A DNA stretch of 64,000 nt from Nocardioides aromaticivorans (GCF_013408525.1 NZ_JACBZM010000001.1:1-64000); one strand, 5' to 3'. Shown: positions 25,220 to 37,813, numbered from the stretch's first letter. Notes: generated by a model from the letters alone, not told the origin. Made by a program: numbers and translations.

Positions 25220-25585
25220 TCACGCGAGGCCGTCGAACGGCCGCACCTCGACCTTGCCGCGGCACGCCTTCGACGCGGCGGCGGCGAGCTTGATCGCGAC
25301 GTCGAGGTCGGGCGCGTCGATCACCCAGAAGCCGGCCATCGCCTCCTTGGTCTCCAGGTAGGGACCGTCGGTCACGACCGGCGTGGCCCCTTGGCCGTCG
25401 ACGACGGTCGCGTTCGCGGGCGACTGCAGCCCTCCCGCGAACACCCAGTAGCCGTCCGCCTTGAGCTGGTCGTTGAAGGCGCCCGTCTCGGCGAACGACT
25501 GCTCCATCTCCTCCTTCGAGCCGTAGCCGAAGAACTCGTCGTCGTACTCGACCGGACCGACCACGGACATCAGGTAGTGCGTCAT
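25220..25585 (-). CDS. YCII-related (DGPF-type) small protein
   Basis: A 121-residue ferredoxin-like-fold protein of the YCII/DGPF family. The N-terminal MTHYLMSVVGP, the AFNDQLKADGYWVFAGGL middle and DGPYLETKEAMAGFWVIDAP with its DGP motif are characteristic. Family members often sit beside ECF sigma factors, but none is adjacent here. The function is not established for the family. It converges on the acyltransferase gene with only a few bases between stops. Confidence 0.85.
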   Translation of the reverse strand: MTHYLMSVVGPVEYDDEFFGYGSKEEMEQSFAETGAFNDQLKADGYWVFAGGLQSPANATVVDGQGATPVVTDGPYLETKEAMAGFWVIDAPDLDVAIKLAAAASKACRGKVEVRPFDGLA

Positions 25586-25748
25586 CGCTGCTCTCCTCGG
25601 TTGCGGGCGGTGCCGATCACCGCCTTCACCCCCACCACGAACAGCATCACGTCAGTACGACGACCCGCCAGCGGAAATCTGTCGGCACGGATCCGCCGTG
25701 ACCCACGTCCCGCGGGTGGAGGCCGCGGGTCGGGGTACCGCCCATCGC

Positions 25749-26096
25749 ATGAACCCGATCTCCACCCTCAAGGGCATCGCCCACGACGTACTGAAGGCAC
25801 CGTTCACCCTCGCGGGCACGGCGACCCGGCTCGCCCGGAGTGTGATCGGCACGAACAAGGCCGAGTCCGTCCCGCCCGGTCCGGAGGTCGAGGTCTCCCC
25901 GGACCGTCCGGTCAACGTGACCGAGGAGCTCGGCCTCGATCCCTCCCCGGTCGCGAAGCCGAAGCGCCCGCGCAAGCAGCCGGCGAAGCCGGTGACGAGC
26001 ATCGACGCGGAGGCCGACCCGAGCGAGGTCGACGTGACCCCGGCCGACGTCGCCGACGCCGTCTCGCACCGCCCGCCCCGACCTACGGACGGGTAG
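25749..26096 (+). CDS. Hypothetical protein with charged, Pro/Lys-rich tail
   Basis: A 115-residue protein with no recognised family. The amphipathic N terminus (MNPISTLKGIAHDVLKAPFT, then LAGTATRLARSVIG) is followed by an acidic and basic low-complexity region (PVAKPKRPRKQPAKP, then ASIDAEADP-like acidic stretches). ATG 25749 is taken as the start; the frame is open to 25698. Codon usage matches its neighbours, so it is probably real. Confidence 0.5.
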   Translation: MNPISTLKGIAHDVLKAPFTLAGTATRLARSVIGTNKAESVPPGPEVEVSPDRPVNVTEELGLDPSPVAKPKRPRKQPAKPVTSIDAEADPSEVDVTPADVADAVSHRPPRPTDG

Positions 26097-26182
26097 GGAT
26101 GGCGCCCGCGGGCGCGGAGGAGTATGCAGGGAGGACCGGCGATGCCGGTCGGGCGTCGCCCTGTCCCTGAGAGGAGTGGGCC

Positions 26183-26785
26183 GTGTACGCACGCTCGAGC
26201 ACGTTCCACGGCAGGCCCGAGAACATCGACGCGGGCATCAAGTTCGTCGAGGCCGAGGCAGGCCCGATGCTCGCCCACACCGACGGCTGTCGCGGCCTGT
26301 CGCTGCTGGTCGACCGCGACACCGGCTACTGCATCGCCACCAGCTCCTGGGAGACCGAGGAGGCGATGACGGCCAGCGACGCGACATTGCGGTCGATGCG
26401 CGAGCGCGGTCGCGACATCCTCGGCGCGTCGATGCAGGTCGACTCGTGGGAGATCGTCGCGATGCACCGCAGCCACCACGGCGAGTGCTGCCGGGTGAGC
26501 TGGCTGGAGGGCGACGTCGACACGATGGCCGAGACCTTCCGGACGGTGCTGCTCTCCCAGCTCGAGGAGATGGACGGCTTCTGCAGCGCCAGCCTCCTCG
26601 TGGACCGCGCGTCCGGCCTGTGCTGCGCGACCACCACGTGGGAGACGCGGGAGACGATGGAGGCGAGCCGGTCGGCTGCCGACGAGATGCGGACCCGGAC
26701 CGCGACCGAGGCCTCCGGCCAGGTGGTCGAGGTGCACGAGTTCGAGCTCGCCTACGCCCACCTGCACGTGCCCGAGATGGCCTGA
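26183..26785 (+). CDS. Duplicated ABM/DABB-like small-domain protein
   Basis: A 200-residue protein made of two similar halves. GCRGLSLLVDRDTGYCIATS with WETEEAM in the first half matches GFCSASLLVDRASGLCCATT with WETRETM in the second. This layout recalls antibiotic-biosynthesis-monooxygenase-like dimeric alpha-beta barrels fused in tandem. It is unusually Cys-rich, with adjacent pairs in GECCRV and GLCCAT. GTG 26183 follows GAGAGGAGTGGGCC. Function unknown. A heme- or metal-related role is possible only by analogy. Confidence 0.7.
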   Translation: MYARSSTFHGRPENIDAGIKFVEAEAGPMLAHTDGCRGLSLLVDRDTGYCIATSSWETEEAMTASDATLRSMRERGRDILGASMQVDSWEIVAMHRSHHGECCRVSWLEGDVDTMAETFRTVLLSQLEEMDGFCSASLLVDRASGLCCATTTWETRETMEASRSAADEMRTRTATEASGQVVEVHEFELAYAHLHVPEMA

Positions 26786-26806
26786 GCCGGGCCGTCCGGC
26801 GGAGCG

Positions 26807-27229
26807 TCAGCCCTTCTTCACCGAACGGACCAGGAGCTGCAGCAGCGTCGTCACGACCGCCTTCAGCGCGACCTGCTCGACCACCGGCAGCCTCTGGTCC
26901 GCGGTGAGGGTCCACTCGATGCGGGTGCCCCCGCCGGTCGCGGAGAGCACGACCTCGCCGCTGTAGTTGCGGAACGGCACGCCGCCCAGCGCCTTGTAGC
27001 CGAGCACCCGGCCGGCCTCGAAGCGGGTGATCTCCTCGACGATCGCCGGCGCCGGGCCGGGCGCCTTGATCCGTCGTACGGCGCCGACGCCGTTGCGCTC
27101 CGGCGCGCCCTCCTCGTCCAGCGACACCTTCATCCCGGGCCCCCACGAGGCCATGCCCTCGTGGTGGGACAGTGAGGCCCACACCTGGTCGACGGGAGCC
27201 TGGACGGTGGCAGTTGCGGTGGCGCGCAC
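26807..27229 (-). CDS. SRPBCC family protein
   Basis: A 140-residue START-like protein. ATATVQAPVDQVWASLSHHE at the N terminus, GAVRRIKAPG and ITRFEAGRVLGYKALGGVPF in the middle, and the C-terminal helix are typical of polyketide-cyclase/SRPBCC proteins that bind hydrophobic molecules. The frame is open further upstream, but GTG 27229 starts the domain. It converges with the ABM-like gene and is divergent from the metallo-hydrolase. Confidence 0.78.
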   Translation of the reverse strand: MRATATATVQAPVDQVWASLSHHEGMASWGPGMKVSLDEEGAPERNGVGAVRRIKAPGPAPAIVEEITRFEAGRVLGYKALGGVPFRNYSGEVVLSATGGGTRIEWTLTADQRLPVVEQVALKAVVTTLLQLLVRSVKKG

Positions 27230-27289
27230 GGGGAGCCCTTTCGGCGGACGGCAGGAACGGAAAGCGATGCTACGGTCTCGCACCTTCCC

Positions 27290-27295
27290 TAGAGT
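27290..27295 (+). promoter_or_regulatory. -10 box of a probable leaderless promoter
   Basis: TAGAGT ends 6 bases before ATG 27302, with no ribosome-binding site between them. This fits leaderless transcription of the metallo-hydrolase gene. Confidence 0.45.
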
Positions 27296-27301
27296 CGGCT
27301 C

Positions 27302-28090
27302 ATGTCCGAGACGAGGATCACGCACATCGGCGGCCCGACGACGCTGATCGAGGTCGGCGGGTGGCGGATCCTGACCGATCCGACCTTCGACCCGCCGGGC
27401 CGGCGTTACTTCTTCGGCTGGGGTACGACGTCGCGCAAGCTCGTGGGCCCCTCGATCCAGCCCGGGGAGCTCGGCCCGGTCGATGCCGTGCTGGTCAGCC
27501 ACCACCACCACGGGGACAACCTCGACCCGTCGGCCCGCGACCTGCTGCCCACCTGGGGCACGACCGTCACCACCACGAAGGGCGCCGCGAAGCTCGGCAA
27601 CGGCGCGATCGGGCTCGCGCCCTGGGAGACCACGACGCTCGAGGCGCCGGGCAAGGAGACGATCACCGTCACCGCGACGCCCTGCCGGCACGGACCGGTC
27701 GGCAGCGACCCGATCACGGGTCCGGTGATCGGGTTCTCCCTCGCCTGGGCCGGCCAGGAGAACGGGGAGCTCTGGGTCACCGGCGACACCGTGCTGTACC
27801 CCGCGCTGCGGGAGGTCCCGTCGCGGCTGCGGATCGGCACCGTGCTGCTGCACCTCGGGTCGGTCCGGTTCCGCTACCTGTCGGGCTGGCTGCGCTACAC
27901 GATGGACGCCCGCGAGGGTGCCGAGCTGATCGAGCTGGTCGACCCGGCCCACGTGGTGCCGGTGCACTACGAGGGCTGGTCGCACTTCCAGCAGGGTCGC
28001 GCCCCCGCCGAGGCCGTGCTCGCGCGGTCGCCGCTCGCCGACCGGATCACGTGGCTCGACCCGGGCGAGGACGTCACCCTGCCGGTCTGA
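27302..28090 (+). CDS. MBL-fold metallo-hydrolase (UlaG-like)
   Basis: A 262-residue metallo-beta-lactamase-fold hydrolase. The metal motif SHHHHGDNLD is at 66-75, with Asn in the position of the usual last His. Further ligands are probably in CRHGP, TGDTVLYP (about 160-167) and the C-terminal VPVHYEGW. It resembles UlaG/YcbL-like phosphodiesterase or lactonase proteins. Substrate unknown. It converges with treZ. Confidence 0.82.
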   Translation: MSETRITHIGGPTTLIEVGGWRILTDPTFDPPGRRYFFGWGTTSRKLVGPSIQPGELGPVDAVLVSHHHHGDNLDPSARDLLPTWGTTVTTTKGAAKLGNGAIGLAPWETTTLEAPGKETITVTATPCRHGPVGSDPITGPVIGFSLAWAGQENGELWVTGDTVLYPALREVPSRLRIGTVLLHLGSVRFRYLSGWLRYTMDAREGAELIELVDPAHVVPVHYEGWSHFQQGRAPAEAVLARSPLADRITWLDPGEDVTLPV

Positions 28091-28117
28091 TGTCCGGCAG
28101 GGGGCGCCGGTCGCGGC

Positions 28118-29841
28118 TCAGCGTCGTACCAGCACGCCGTTGCCGGGCGGGACCACGACCTCCGCGGCCACGAAGGCGGGGTCGCCGGGCCGGGCGGTGC
28201 TGAACAGGACCTCGCCGCTCCCGACCTCCCAGGCGTCCCCACCGAGGTTGACGTGCACCGCGAGCGCCCCGCGCTCCAGGGTCAGCTGTCGGCTCGCCTC
28301 GTCGGCCCGGGCCGTCCCGAAGCGGGGGTCGGTGATCCCGGGGAGCTCCCTGCGCAGCGCCGCCAGGCGGCGGTAGCCGGCCAGCACCCGGGCGTGGCGG
28401 CCCTCGTCGGCCTCGTCCCAGTCGAGCCGGCTGCGCGCGAAGGTCGCCGGGTCCTGCGGGTCGGGCACCTCGTCGGGGTCCCACCCCATCCGCTCGAACT
28501 CGGCGAGGCGGCCCTCCGCGGTCGCCCGCGCCAGCTCCGGCTCGGGGTGGGAGGTGAAGAACGCGAAGGGCGTGCTGGCCGCCCACTCCTCCCCCTGGAA
28601 GAGCATCGGGGTGAAGGGCGAGCACAGCGTCAGCAGGGCGGCGCACAGGAGGCGCCCCTCGTCGAGGTGCTCGGCGGTGCGGTCACCGCGCGCACGGTTG
28701 CCGACCTGGTCGTGGTTCTGGGCGCACACGACGAGCCGCCACGCGGGCATGTGCTCGGTGTCGACGGGCCGGCCGTGGTCACGGTCGCGGAAGCTCGAGA
28801 AGGTGCCGTCGTGGAAGAAGCCGCGATCGAGCACCTTCGCCAGCGCGCCGAGCGGCGCGAAGTCGGCGTAGTAGCCGTCGGTCTCGCCCGTGAGGGCGAC
28901 GTGGACGGCGTGGTGGAAGTCGTCGCTCCACTGGGCGTCGAGGCCGTAGCCGCCGCCCTCGCGCGGGGTGACCAGGCGGGTGTCGTTGAGGTCGGACTCC
29001 GCGATGAGCGTCAGCGGCCGGTTCTGGTGCGCCGACAGCGCGGCGACCTCGACCGCCAGCTCCTCCAGCAGGTGCACGTCGGAGTCGTCGGACAGGGCGT
29101 GGACGGCGTCGAGGCGCAGGCCGTCGACGTGGTGGTCGCGCAGCCACATGAGGGCGCTGTCGATGATGTACCGGCGCACCTCGACCGAGCCCTCGCCGTC
29201 GAGGTTGACCAGGTCGCCCCACGTGTTGCGACCGTCCTTCAGGTAGGGACCGAAGCGGGGCAGGTAGTTGCCGGACGGTCCGAGGTGGTTGTGGACCACG
29301 TCCTGGATGACCCCGATGCCCGCCTGGTGGCAGGCGTCCACGAAGCGCTGGTACGCCGCCGGGCCGCCGTAGGGCTCGTGCACGGCCGACCACAGCACGC
29401 CGTCGTATCCCCAGTTGTGCACCCCGTTGAAGGCGTTGACCGGCATCAGCTCCACGAAACCGACGCCGAGGCCGACGAGGTGGTCGAGCCGGTCTGCCGC
29501 CGCGTCGAGCGTGCCCTCCGGGGTGAACGTGCCGACGTGCATCTCGTAGATCGTGGCCCCGGCGAGCTGGCGTCCGGTCCACCCACGGTCCCCCCAGGTG
29601 TGCGCCGCGGCGTCGAAGGTGGCCGAGAGCCCGTGCACGCCGTCGGGCTGCCGTCGCGAGCGGGGGTCCGGGAGGGCCTGCTCGTCGTCGTCCAGGAGGT
29701 AGCCGTAGCGGGTGCCGTCGGGCACGAGGCCCGGGTCGGCCGCGGGCGCCCACCAGCCACCCGCGACCGACGTCATCGGGTGGACGGCGCCGTCGAGCGC
29801 CAGTCGCACGCGCCGCGCACGCGGCGCCCAGACCTCGAACG

Positions 29842-29845
<4 letters not shown>
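28118..29845 (-). CDS. treZ: Malto-oligosyltrehalose trehalohydrolase
   Basis: A 575-residue GH13 enzyme that releases trehalose from maltooligosyl-trehalose, the last step of the TreX-TreY-TreZ route from glycogen. The N-terminal beta-sandwich ([18 protein letters not shown]) precedes the barrel. The nucleophile is in [13 protein letters not shown], the acid in LIAESDLND and the third carboxylate in [18 protein letters not shown] 29845 follows GGGAGGACC and overlaps the treY stop by four bases. The length fits the family (about 570-600). Confidence 0.95.
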
Positions 29846-32186
<2,341 letters not shown>

Positions 32187-32190
<4 letters not shown>

Positions 32191-34379
32191 TGGTCCTCCG
32201 CCAGGGAGGCCACGGACGCCGCCGGGCTGACGTCGGCGACCGGCTCCGGCTCGTGCCACTGGCGCAGCACGACGACGCAGCGGTGCGGCAGGGCGAGGAT
32301 CCCCCCGGCGTCGAGGCGCTGGTCCGTCGCGCAGGTCCCGCTCGTGTCGAGGACCACCTGCCAGGACGCGGCGTACTCCTCGTCGGGGAGGGTCACGTCC
32401 CGCGCGTCGTCGCCGTTGAGGAGGAGCAGGAGGTGGTCGTCGCGGATCGCCCGTCCCTGGCGGTCGCGGCCGGCGATGCCGTCGCCGTTGAGGTACATCC
32501 CCAGCGTGCGCAGGTCTCCCCAGTCCTCGTCCTCCATCGGACGGCCCTCCGGGTGGAGCCAGACGATGTCGTTGAGCCGCTCCCCCTCCCCTGCGCGCAC
32601 CGTCGTCCCGGTGAAGAAGCGCTGGCGGCGCAGCGACGGGTGCTTCCGGCGCAGGCGGGTCAGCTCGGCGACGAACTCGCACAGCGGACGGTCGACCCGC
32701 TCCCAGTCGACCCAGCTCAGCGCGGAGTCCTGGGCGTAGGTGTTGTTGTTGCCCTGCTGGGTGCGCCCCAGCTCGTCGCCGTGCAGCACCATCGGCACGC
32801 CCTGGCTGAGCAGCAACGTCGCGAGCAGGTTGCGCTGGTCGCGGGCGCGCGCCTCGTTGATGCCGGGGTCGTCGGTCGGCCCCTCGACACCGTGGTTCCA
32901 CGAGCGGTTGTCGTCGGCGCCGTCACGCCCGTCCTCGCCGTTGGCGTCGTTGTGCTTGCTCTCGTAGGACACCAGGTCGCGCAGCGTGAACCCGTCGTGC
33001 GCGGTCACGAAGTTGATGCTCGCGACCGGCCGCCGCCCGGTGTGCTCGTAGAGGTCGGCCGAACCCGCGAGGCGGCTGGCGAGCTCGCCGAGGTTGTGCT
33101 CGCCGCGCCAGAAGTCGCGGACCGTGTCGCGGTAGGCGCCGTTCCACTCCGTCCACTGCGGCGGGAACCCGCCGACCTGGTAGCCGCCGGGACCGACGTC
33201 CCACGGCTCGGCGATCAGCTTCACCTGGCTGACCACCGGGTCCTGCTGCACCAGCTCGAAGAAGGTGGCGAGCCGGTCGACGTCGTAGAACTCGCGGGCG
33301 AGGGCCGAGGCGAGGTCGAAGCGGAAGCCGTCGACGTGCATCTCGGTGACCCAGTAGCGCAGCGAGTCCATGATCAGCTGCAGGGAGTGTGGGTTGCCGG
33401 CGTTGAGCGAGTTCCCCGTGCCGGTGTAGTCCATGTAGTACTGCCGGTCGTCGTCCACGAGCCGGTAGTAGGCGGGGTTGTCGATGCCCTTGAAGCTCAG
33501 GGTCGGGCCGAGGTGGTTGCCCTCCGCGGTGTGGTTGTAGACCACGTCGAGGATGACCTCGATGCCGGCGTCGTGCAGCGCCTTGACCATCGCCTTGAAC
33601 TCCTGGACCTGGTGGCCCGGGTCCGGGCTGGCCGCGTAGCCCCCGTGCGGGGCGAAGAAGCCGAGCGTGTTGTAGCCCCAGTAGTTGCGCAGTCCCCGCT
33701 GGAGCAGGACGTCGTCGTGCACGAACTGGTGCACCGGCATCAGCTCCAGCGCGGTGACGCCGAGGCCCTGGAGGTGCTCGACGACGGCCGGGTGGGCCAG
33801 CCCGCCGTACGTCCCGCGCAGGTCCTCCGGCACCTCCGGGTGGGTCGCCGTGAGGCCCTTGACGTGGGCCTCGTAGATCACGGTCTCGGCGTACGGCGTG
33901 CGCGGGGGCCGGTCGCCCTCCCAGTCGAACCACGGGTTGGTGACGACCCCGAGCACCATCTGCTGGAGCGAGTCGTCGTCGTTGCGCGAGTCCGGGTCGC
34001 CGAAGTCGTAGCCGAAGAGGCTCTGGCCCCAGTCGACCTCGCCCACCGTCGCCTTCGCGTAGGGGTCGAGCAGCAGCTTCGCCGGGTTGCAGCGCAGCCC
34101 CTGCGCCGGGTCCCACGGGCCGTGCACCCGGTAGCCGTAGAGCTGGCCGGGCTGGACCTGCGGCAGGTAGGCGTGCCAGACGTAGCCGTCGACCTCGGTG
34201 AGCTCGACCCGCGTCTCCTGGCGGGACCCGTCGGCGTCGACGTCGACCAGGCAGAGCTCGACCCGGTCCGCGACCTCGCTGAAGAGCGCGAAGTTGGTCC
34301 CGCTTCCGTCGAAGGTCGCGCCGAGGGGGTACGCCGCCCCGGGCCAGGTCTCGACGGTACGGCGGGGCTGCGTCTGCAT
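32187..34379 (-). CDS. treX: Glycogen debranching enzyme
   Basis: A 730-residue GlgX/TreX-type GH13 isoamylase that removes branches from glycogen so that TreY can act on linear chains. It has an N-terminal CBM48-like domain ([20 protein letters not shown]), then the barrel with [11 protein letters not shown], nucleophile in [13 protein letters not shown], acid in [20 protein letters not shown] and [19 protein letters not shown] 34379 is the first codon of the conserved start. It heads the operon treX-treY-treZ, with overlaps at both joints. Trehalose would act as an osmo- or desiccation protectant. Confidence 0.95.
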
Positions 34380-34467
34380 CGCCGCGCAGTACCCGCACCG
34401 CCCCAGCCCACCCTCGGATTCGTGGTGGCGCGGGTCACGTCCGCGCCCGGCGACGGGTGCGTGGGGC

Positions 34468-34791
34468 TCACAGGAGCGAGTTCGGCACGAAGCGCGGCTC
34501 CTCGTCGGGGTCGTCGCGTCCGGGCCGGACGAACTCGAAGCCGCCCGTGCGCACCAGCACGTGGCCGGGTCCGGCGGCCCGGAGCAGGTCCTGGCCGCAC
34601 TCCTCGTGCAGCGGTGGCAGGTGGAAGGAGTTCCGGTCGTGCTCGTCGTGGTCGCCGACGAAGACGACGGGGCGACCGAGGCTTCGCCCGCACCTGCCGC
34701 ACACCCGGGCGAGCGCGCACCGGACGACGGTACGACGGTCGAGGACGCCGTCGCACCACGCGAACCCGACGAGGGTGGGCGGAGCGGGCAC
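34468..34791 (-). CDS. Small hypothetical protein with CxxC pairs
   Basis: A 107-residue protein of unknown function. [18 protein letters not shown] holds a CxxC motif (plus nearby Cys) that could bind zinc, followed by [11 protein letters not shown] and [16 protein letters not shown], where another His/Cys group lies. GTG 34791 lies close to the desaturase stop at 34800, so it is probably co-transcribed as the last gene of the desaturase unit. No enzyme activity can be proposed. Confidence 0.5.
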   Translation of the reverse strand: MPAPPTLVGFAWCDGVLDRRTVVRCALARVCGRCGRSLGRPVVFVGDHDEHDRNSFHLPPLHEECGQDLLRAAGPGHVLVRTGGFEFVRPGRDDPDEEPRFVPNSLL

Positions 34792-34799
34792 GGCCGTGC

Positions 34800-36020
34800 T
34801 CAGGCGGAGGCCTGGTCGGAGCGGGACCAGCCCCCGAGCTCGCGCCGGCGCTGCTGACGGGCCTCCTGCCGCCGGCGACCGTGCTCGATGGTCACGTCGG
34901 TGCCGGTCGGCGGCTTGTCGTCGCTGGTGAGCCGGTTGGGGAGCGACAGCTTCATGATCACGCGCAGGACCTGGCCGTACTGCCGGTGCAGCGGTCCGGT
35001 GGTGTACGGGATGTCGTACTTGTCGCACAGCTCGCGGACCCGAGGGGCGATCTGCGCGTACCGGTTGCTGGGCAGGTCCGGGAACAGGTGGTGCTCGATC
35101 TGGTAGCCGAGGTTGCCGCTCATCACGTGCAGCAGCCTGCTGCCCTCGAAGTTGGCGGTGCCGAGGATCTGGCGGAGGTACCACTCGGCGCGCGACTCGT
35201 CGTCGAGCTCGTCCTCGGTGAAGTGGAGCGCCCCGTCGGGGAAGTGGCCGCAGAAGATGATCAGGTAGGCCCAGAGGTTGCGCATCAGGTTGGCGCTGGC
35301 GTTGGCCTTGATGGTCGAGCGCCAGTGCCTGCCGGTGAGCGCCGGGTACAGCACGTAGTCCTTGAGGATCTGGTTGCGTCCCTTCCTCAGGATCTGCCGC
35401 AGCTGGCGCTTCATCTCCTTCGGGTCCTTCTTGCCCTTGCGGATCGCCTCGAGGTCGAGGTCGTGGAGCGCCACGCCCCACTGGAACAGACCGGCGAGCA
35501 GGGCGTTGTAGACCGGCTGGCCGAGGTTGACCGGGTGCCACTTCTGCTCGCGGGCCATGCGCAGGACGCCGTACCCGATGTCGTTGTCGTAGCCGAGCAC
35601 GTTGGTGAACTGGTGGTGGATGTAGTTGTGGCTGTGCTTCCACTGCTCGGCGGGCTGGCCGGTGTCCCACTCCCACGTCGAGGAGTGGATCTCGGGGTCG
35701 TTCATCCAATCCCACTGGCCGTGCATGACGTTGTGCCCGATCTCCATGTTCTCGAGGATCTTGGCGAGGCCCAGGCTGACCGCGCTGGCGGCCACCACGG
35801 GGCGGCGCACCTTGCCGGGCAGCGGCGCGCTCGCGATCATGCCGATGCGGGCCGCGGCCGCCATCCAGCGCTGGGTGCGGATCACCCGGTTGATGTAGGC
35901 GGCGTCGGCCGCGCCCCGGGACTCCTCGATCTCCGCCCGGATGGCGTCGAGCTCGCGGCCGATCTCGTCCACCTCCTCGGGGGTCAGGTGGGCATACTCC
36001 GCGACGTCGGCGATGGCCAT
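34800..36020 (-). CDS. Membrane fatty-acid desaturase
   Basis: A 406-residue di-iron desaturase. Three histidine boxes are visible: GHNVMH (about 96-101), HSHNYIHH (about 129-136) and IEHHLFP (about 319-325). Hydrophobic stretches lie between them. The family introduces double bonds into acyl chains of membrane lipids. ATG 36020 follows GGAGGAACC. It lies 46 bases downstream of a ferredoxin reductase gene on the same strand, which would supply electrons. The pair is probably a cold- or membrane-fluidity response unit. Confidence 0.9.
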   Translation of the reverse strand: MAIADVAEYAHLTPEEVDEIGRELDAIRAEIEESRGAADAAYINRVIRTQRWMAAAARIGMIASAPLPGKVRRPVVAASAVSLGLAKILENMEIGHNVMHGQWDWMNDPEIHSSTWEWDTGQPAEQWKHSHNYIHHQFTNVLGYDNDIGYGVLRMAREQKWHPVNLGQPVYNALLAGLFQWGVALHDLDLEAIRKGKKDPKEMKRQLRQILRKGRNQILKDYVLYPALTGRHWRSTIKANASANLMRNLWAYLIIFCGHFPDGALHFTEDELDDESRAEWYLRQILGTANFEGSRLLHVMSGNLGYQIEHHLFPDLPSNRYAQIAPRVRELCDKYDIPYTTGPLHRQYGQVLRVIMKLSLPNRLTSDDKPPTGTDVTIEHGRRRQEARQQRRRELGGWSRSDQASA

Positions 36021-36066
36021 GGTTCCTCCAGGGGTGGCGGGCTGTCGGGTTGTCGGTTGGTGGGGG

Positions 36067-37179
36067 TCAGATGTCGAGCACGCACGCGCCGACCGGCACG
36101 GTGACGCACGTCTGGACCTGCTCGTTGGGCTGGTCGAAGTCGTTGCCGTTGCGCAGGTCGCGGACCGTGCCGGAGATCTTGGTGACGGTGCAGGTGTGGC
36201 AGATCCCGACGCGGCAGCCGTAGGGCATGCCGACGCCGGCGGACTCGCCGGCTTCGAGGACGGTGGTCGCACCGTCGGCCTCCGCCTGCCGGCCGGAGTT
36301 CTGGAAGGTGATCGTGCCGCCCTCTCCCCCGTCGCCGGACAGCGCCAACGAGAAGCGCTCGAGGTGGAGCCGGTCCGTCAGCCCGGCCCGCTCCCAGTGC
36401 TCCTCGATGGCGTCGAGCATGGGCGCGGGGCCGCAGGCCCAGGTCTCGCGGTCGCGCCAGTCGGGGACCACGTCGTCCAGGGAGGCGAGCTCGAGCACGC
36501 CCTCGGCGTCGGTGTGCCGCTCGTGCAGCACGAACGACGGATGCTTGTCGTGCAGGGCCAGCAGCTCGTCGCGGAAGATCATCCGCTCGGGGGTCGTCGA
36601 CGAGTAGTGGAGGACGACGTCGGACATCGTGCCGCGCCGGTCCAGCGTCCGCAGCATCGACATCACCGGGGTGATCCCGCTGCCCCCGACGAGGAACAGC
36701 GACCGCGCGGGAGGCGGGTCCGGCAGCACGAAGTCGCCGCTCGGCGTCGCCAGCCGGACGATCGTGCCCGGCTCGAGCCCGTTGACCAGGTGGTCGGACA
36801 GGAAGCCCTCCGGCATCGCCCGCACCGTGATGGCCAGCGTGCGCCCGGCCCGGACCGGCGGGGAGCTCACCGAGTAGGAGCGCCAGTGGTACTTGCCCTG
36901 CACCTGGACGCCGATCCCGACGAACTGGCCCGGCCGGTGCAGGTAGCGCCATCCCCAGCCGGGCCGGATGACGAGCGTCGCGGCGTCGTCCGTCTCGCGG
37001 ATGACCTCCTCCACCCGGCCGCGGAGCTCACGCGAGCTCCACAGCGGGTTGAGGAGGGTCAGGTAGTCGTCGGGGAGGAGCGGCGTGGTCAGCTTGTCCG
37101 CCGCCTTGCGGACCCGCTCCCACGACAGCGTGGGTCGGTCCGCCGGCCGCTCGGCGTCCTCGACGGTCGTCACGTCCAC
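36067..37179 (-). CDS. Ferredoxin reductase with C-terminal 2Fe-2S domain
   Basis: A 370-residue electron-transfer protein. The FAD domain (RYLHRPGQFVGIGVQVQGKY, RSYSVSSPP) is followed by an NAD(P) domain (LVGGSGITPVMSML, YSSTTPERMIF) and a plant-type 2Fe-2S domain with C-x4-C-x2-C in GCRVGICHTC and a fourth Cys near the end (VQTCV). This is the usual redox partner of actinobacterial membrane desaturases. The start codon at 37179 is GTG. It lies in one operon with the desaturase. Confidence 0.9.
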   Translation of the reverse strand: MDVTTVEDAERPADRPTLSWERVRKAADKLTTPLLPDDYLTLLNPLWSSRELRGRVEEVIRETDDAATLVIRPGWGWRYLHRPGQFVGIGVQVQGKYHWRSYSVSSPPVRAGRTLAITVRAMPEGFLSDHLVNGLEPGTIVRLATPSGDFVLPDPPPARSLFLVGGSGITPVMSMLRTLDRRGTMSDVVLHYSSTTPERMIFRDELLALHDKHPSFVLHERHTDAEGVLELASLDDVVPDWRDRETWACGPAPMLDAIEEHWERAGLTDRLHLERFSLALSGDGGEGGTITFQNSGRQAEADGATTVLEAGESAGVGMPYGCRVGICHTCTVTKISGTVRDLRNGNDFDQPNEQVQTCVTVPVGACVLDI

Positions 37180-37192
37180 GTGCGCCTCCGGC

Positions 37193-37813
37193 TCACACGT
37201 CGGCGGACCGTGCCGAGTCGACGCCGTGCTCGACGGCCTCGACGAGCGCCGCGACGAAGGCGGGCAGGTCGTCCGGCTTGCGGCTCGTGATCAGGTTGCC
37301 GTCGGTGACGACCCGCTCGTCCACCCAGTCCGCCCCCGCATTGCGCAGGTCGGTCTGCAGGCTGGGCCAGGAGGTCAGCCGCCGGTCCCGGACGACGTCC
37401 GCCTCGATGAGCGTCCACGGGGCGTGGCAGATCGCGGCGACCGTCTTGCCGGACTCCATGAACGTCTTCACGAGCGCCACCGCGCCGGCGTCCGTGCGCA
37501 GGGCGTCCGGGTTGGCGACACCGCCGGGGAGCACGAGCGCGTCGAACTCGTCGGCGTCGGCATCGGCGACCGTCACGTCGACGTCGCGCGTCGCCGCCTT
37601 GTCGAGGTGGTCGAAGGTCTGCACCTGGCCGCCCTCGGGGCTGACCAGCACTGCGTCGTGGCCGGCATCGACGACTGCCTTCCAGGGATCGTCGAGCTCC
37701 ACCCGCTCGATCCCCTCGGCGGCCACCAGGAAGGCGATCCGCTTGTGCTCCTGCGGCGCTCCGGCCTCGGTGTCGGTGACGCCGTCCGCGCCGGTCGTCA
37801 GGGAGCTGCCCAT
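37193..37813 (-). CDS. DJ-1/PfpI family protein
   Basis: A 206-residue type 1 glutamine-amidotransferase-like protein. RIAFLVAAEGIERVELDDP at the N terminus and AAICHAPWTLIEADVVRDRR with the nucleophile Cys in ICHAPW (elbow) mark the DJ-1/PfpI fold. The acidic residue near position 40 in EGIERVE also fits. These proteins act as stress-response deglycases or proteases in some species. ATG 37813 follows GAGGAGGACC. The substrate is unknown. Confidence 0.88.
   Translation of the reverse strand: MGSSLTTGADGVTDTEAGAPQEHKRIAFLVAAEGIERVELDDPWKAVVDAGHDAVLVSPEGGQVQTFDHLDKAATRDVDVTVADADADEFDALVLPGGVANPDALRTDAGAVALVKTFMESGKTVAAICHAPWTLIEADVVRDRRLTSWPSLQTDLRNAGADWVDERVVTDGNLITSRKPDDLPAFVAALVEAVEHGVDSARSADV

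Noticed and set aside
32253..36104. Very long open frame on the + strand (over 1200 codons) opposite treX, the desaturase and neighbours
   Set aside because: It lies antisense to clearly assigned genes. Its predicted protein is low-complexity and rich in Val, Gly, Arg and Asp, as expected for the shadow frame of high-GC genes.
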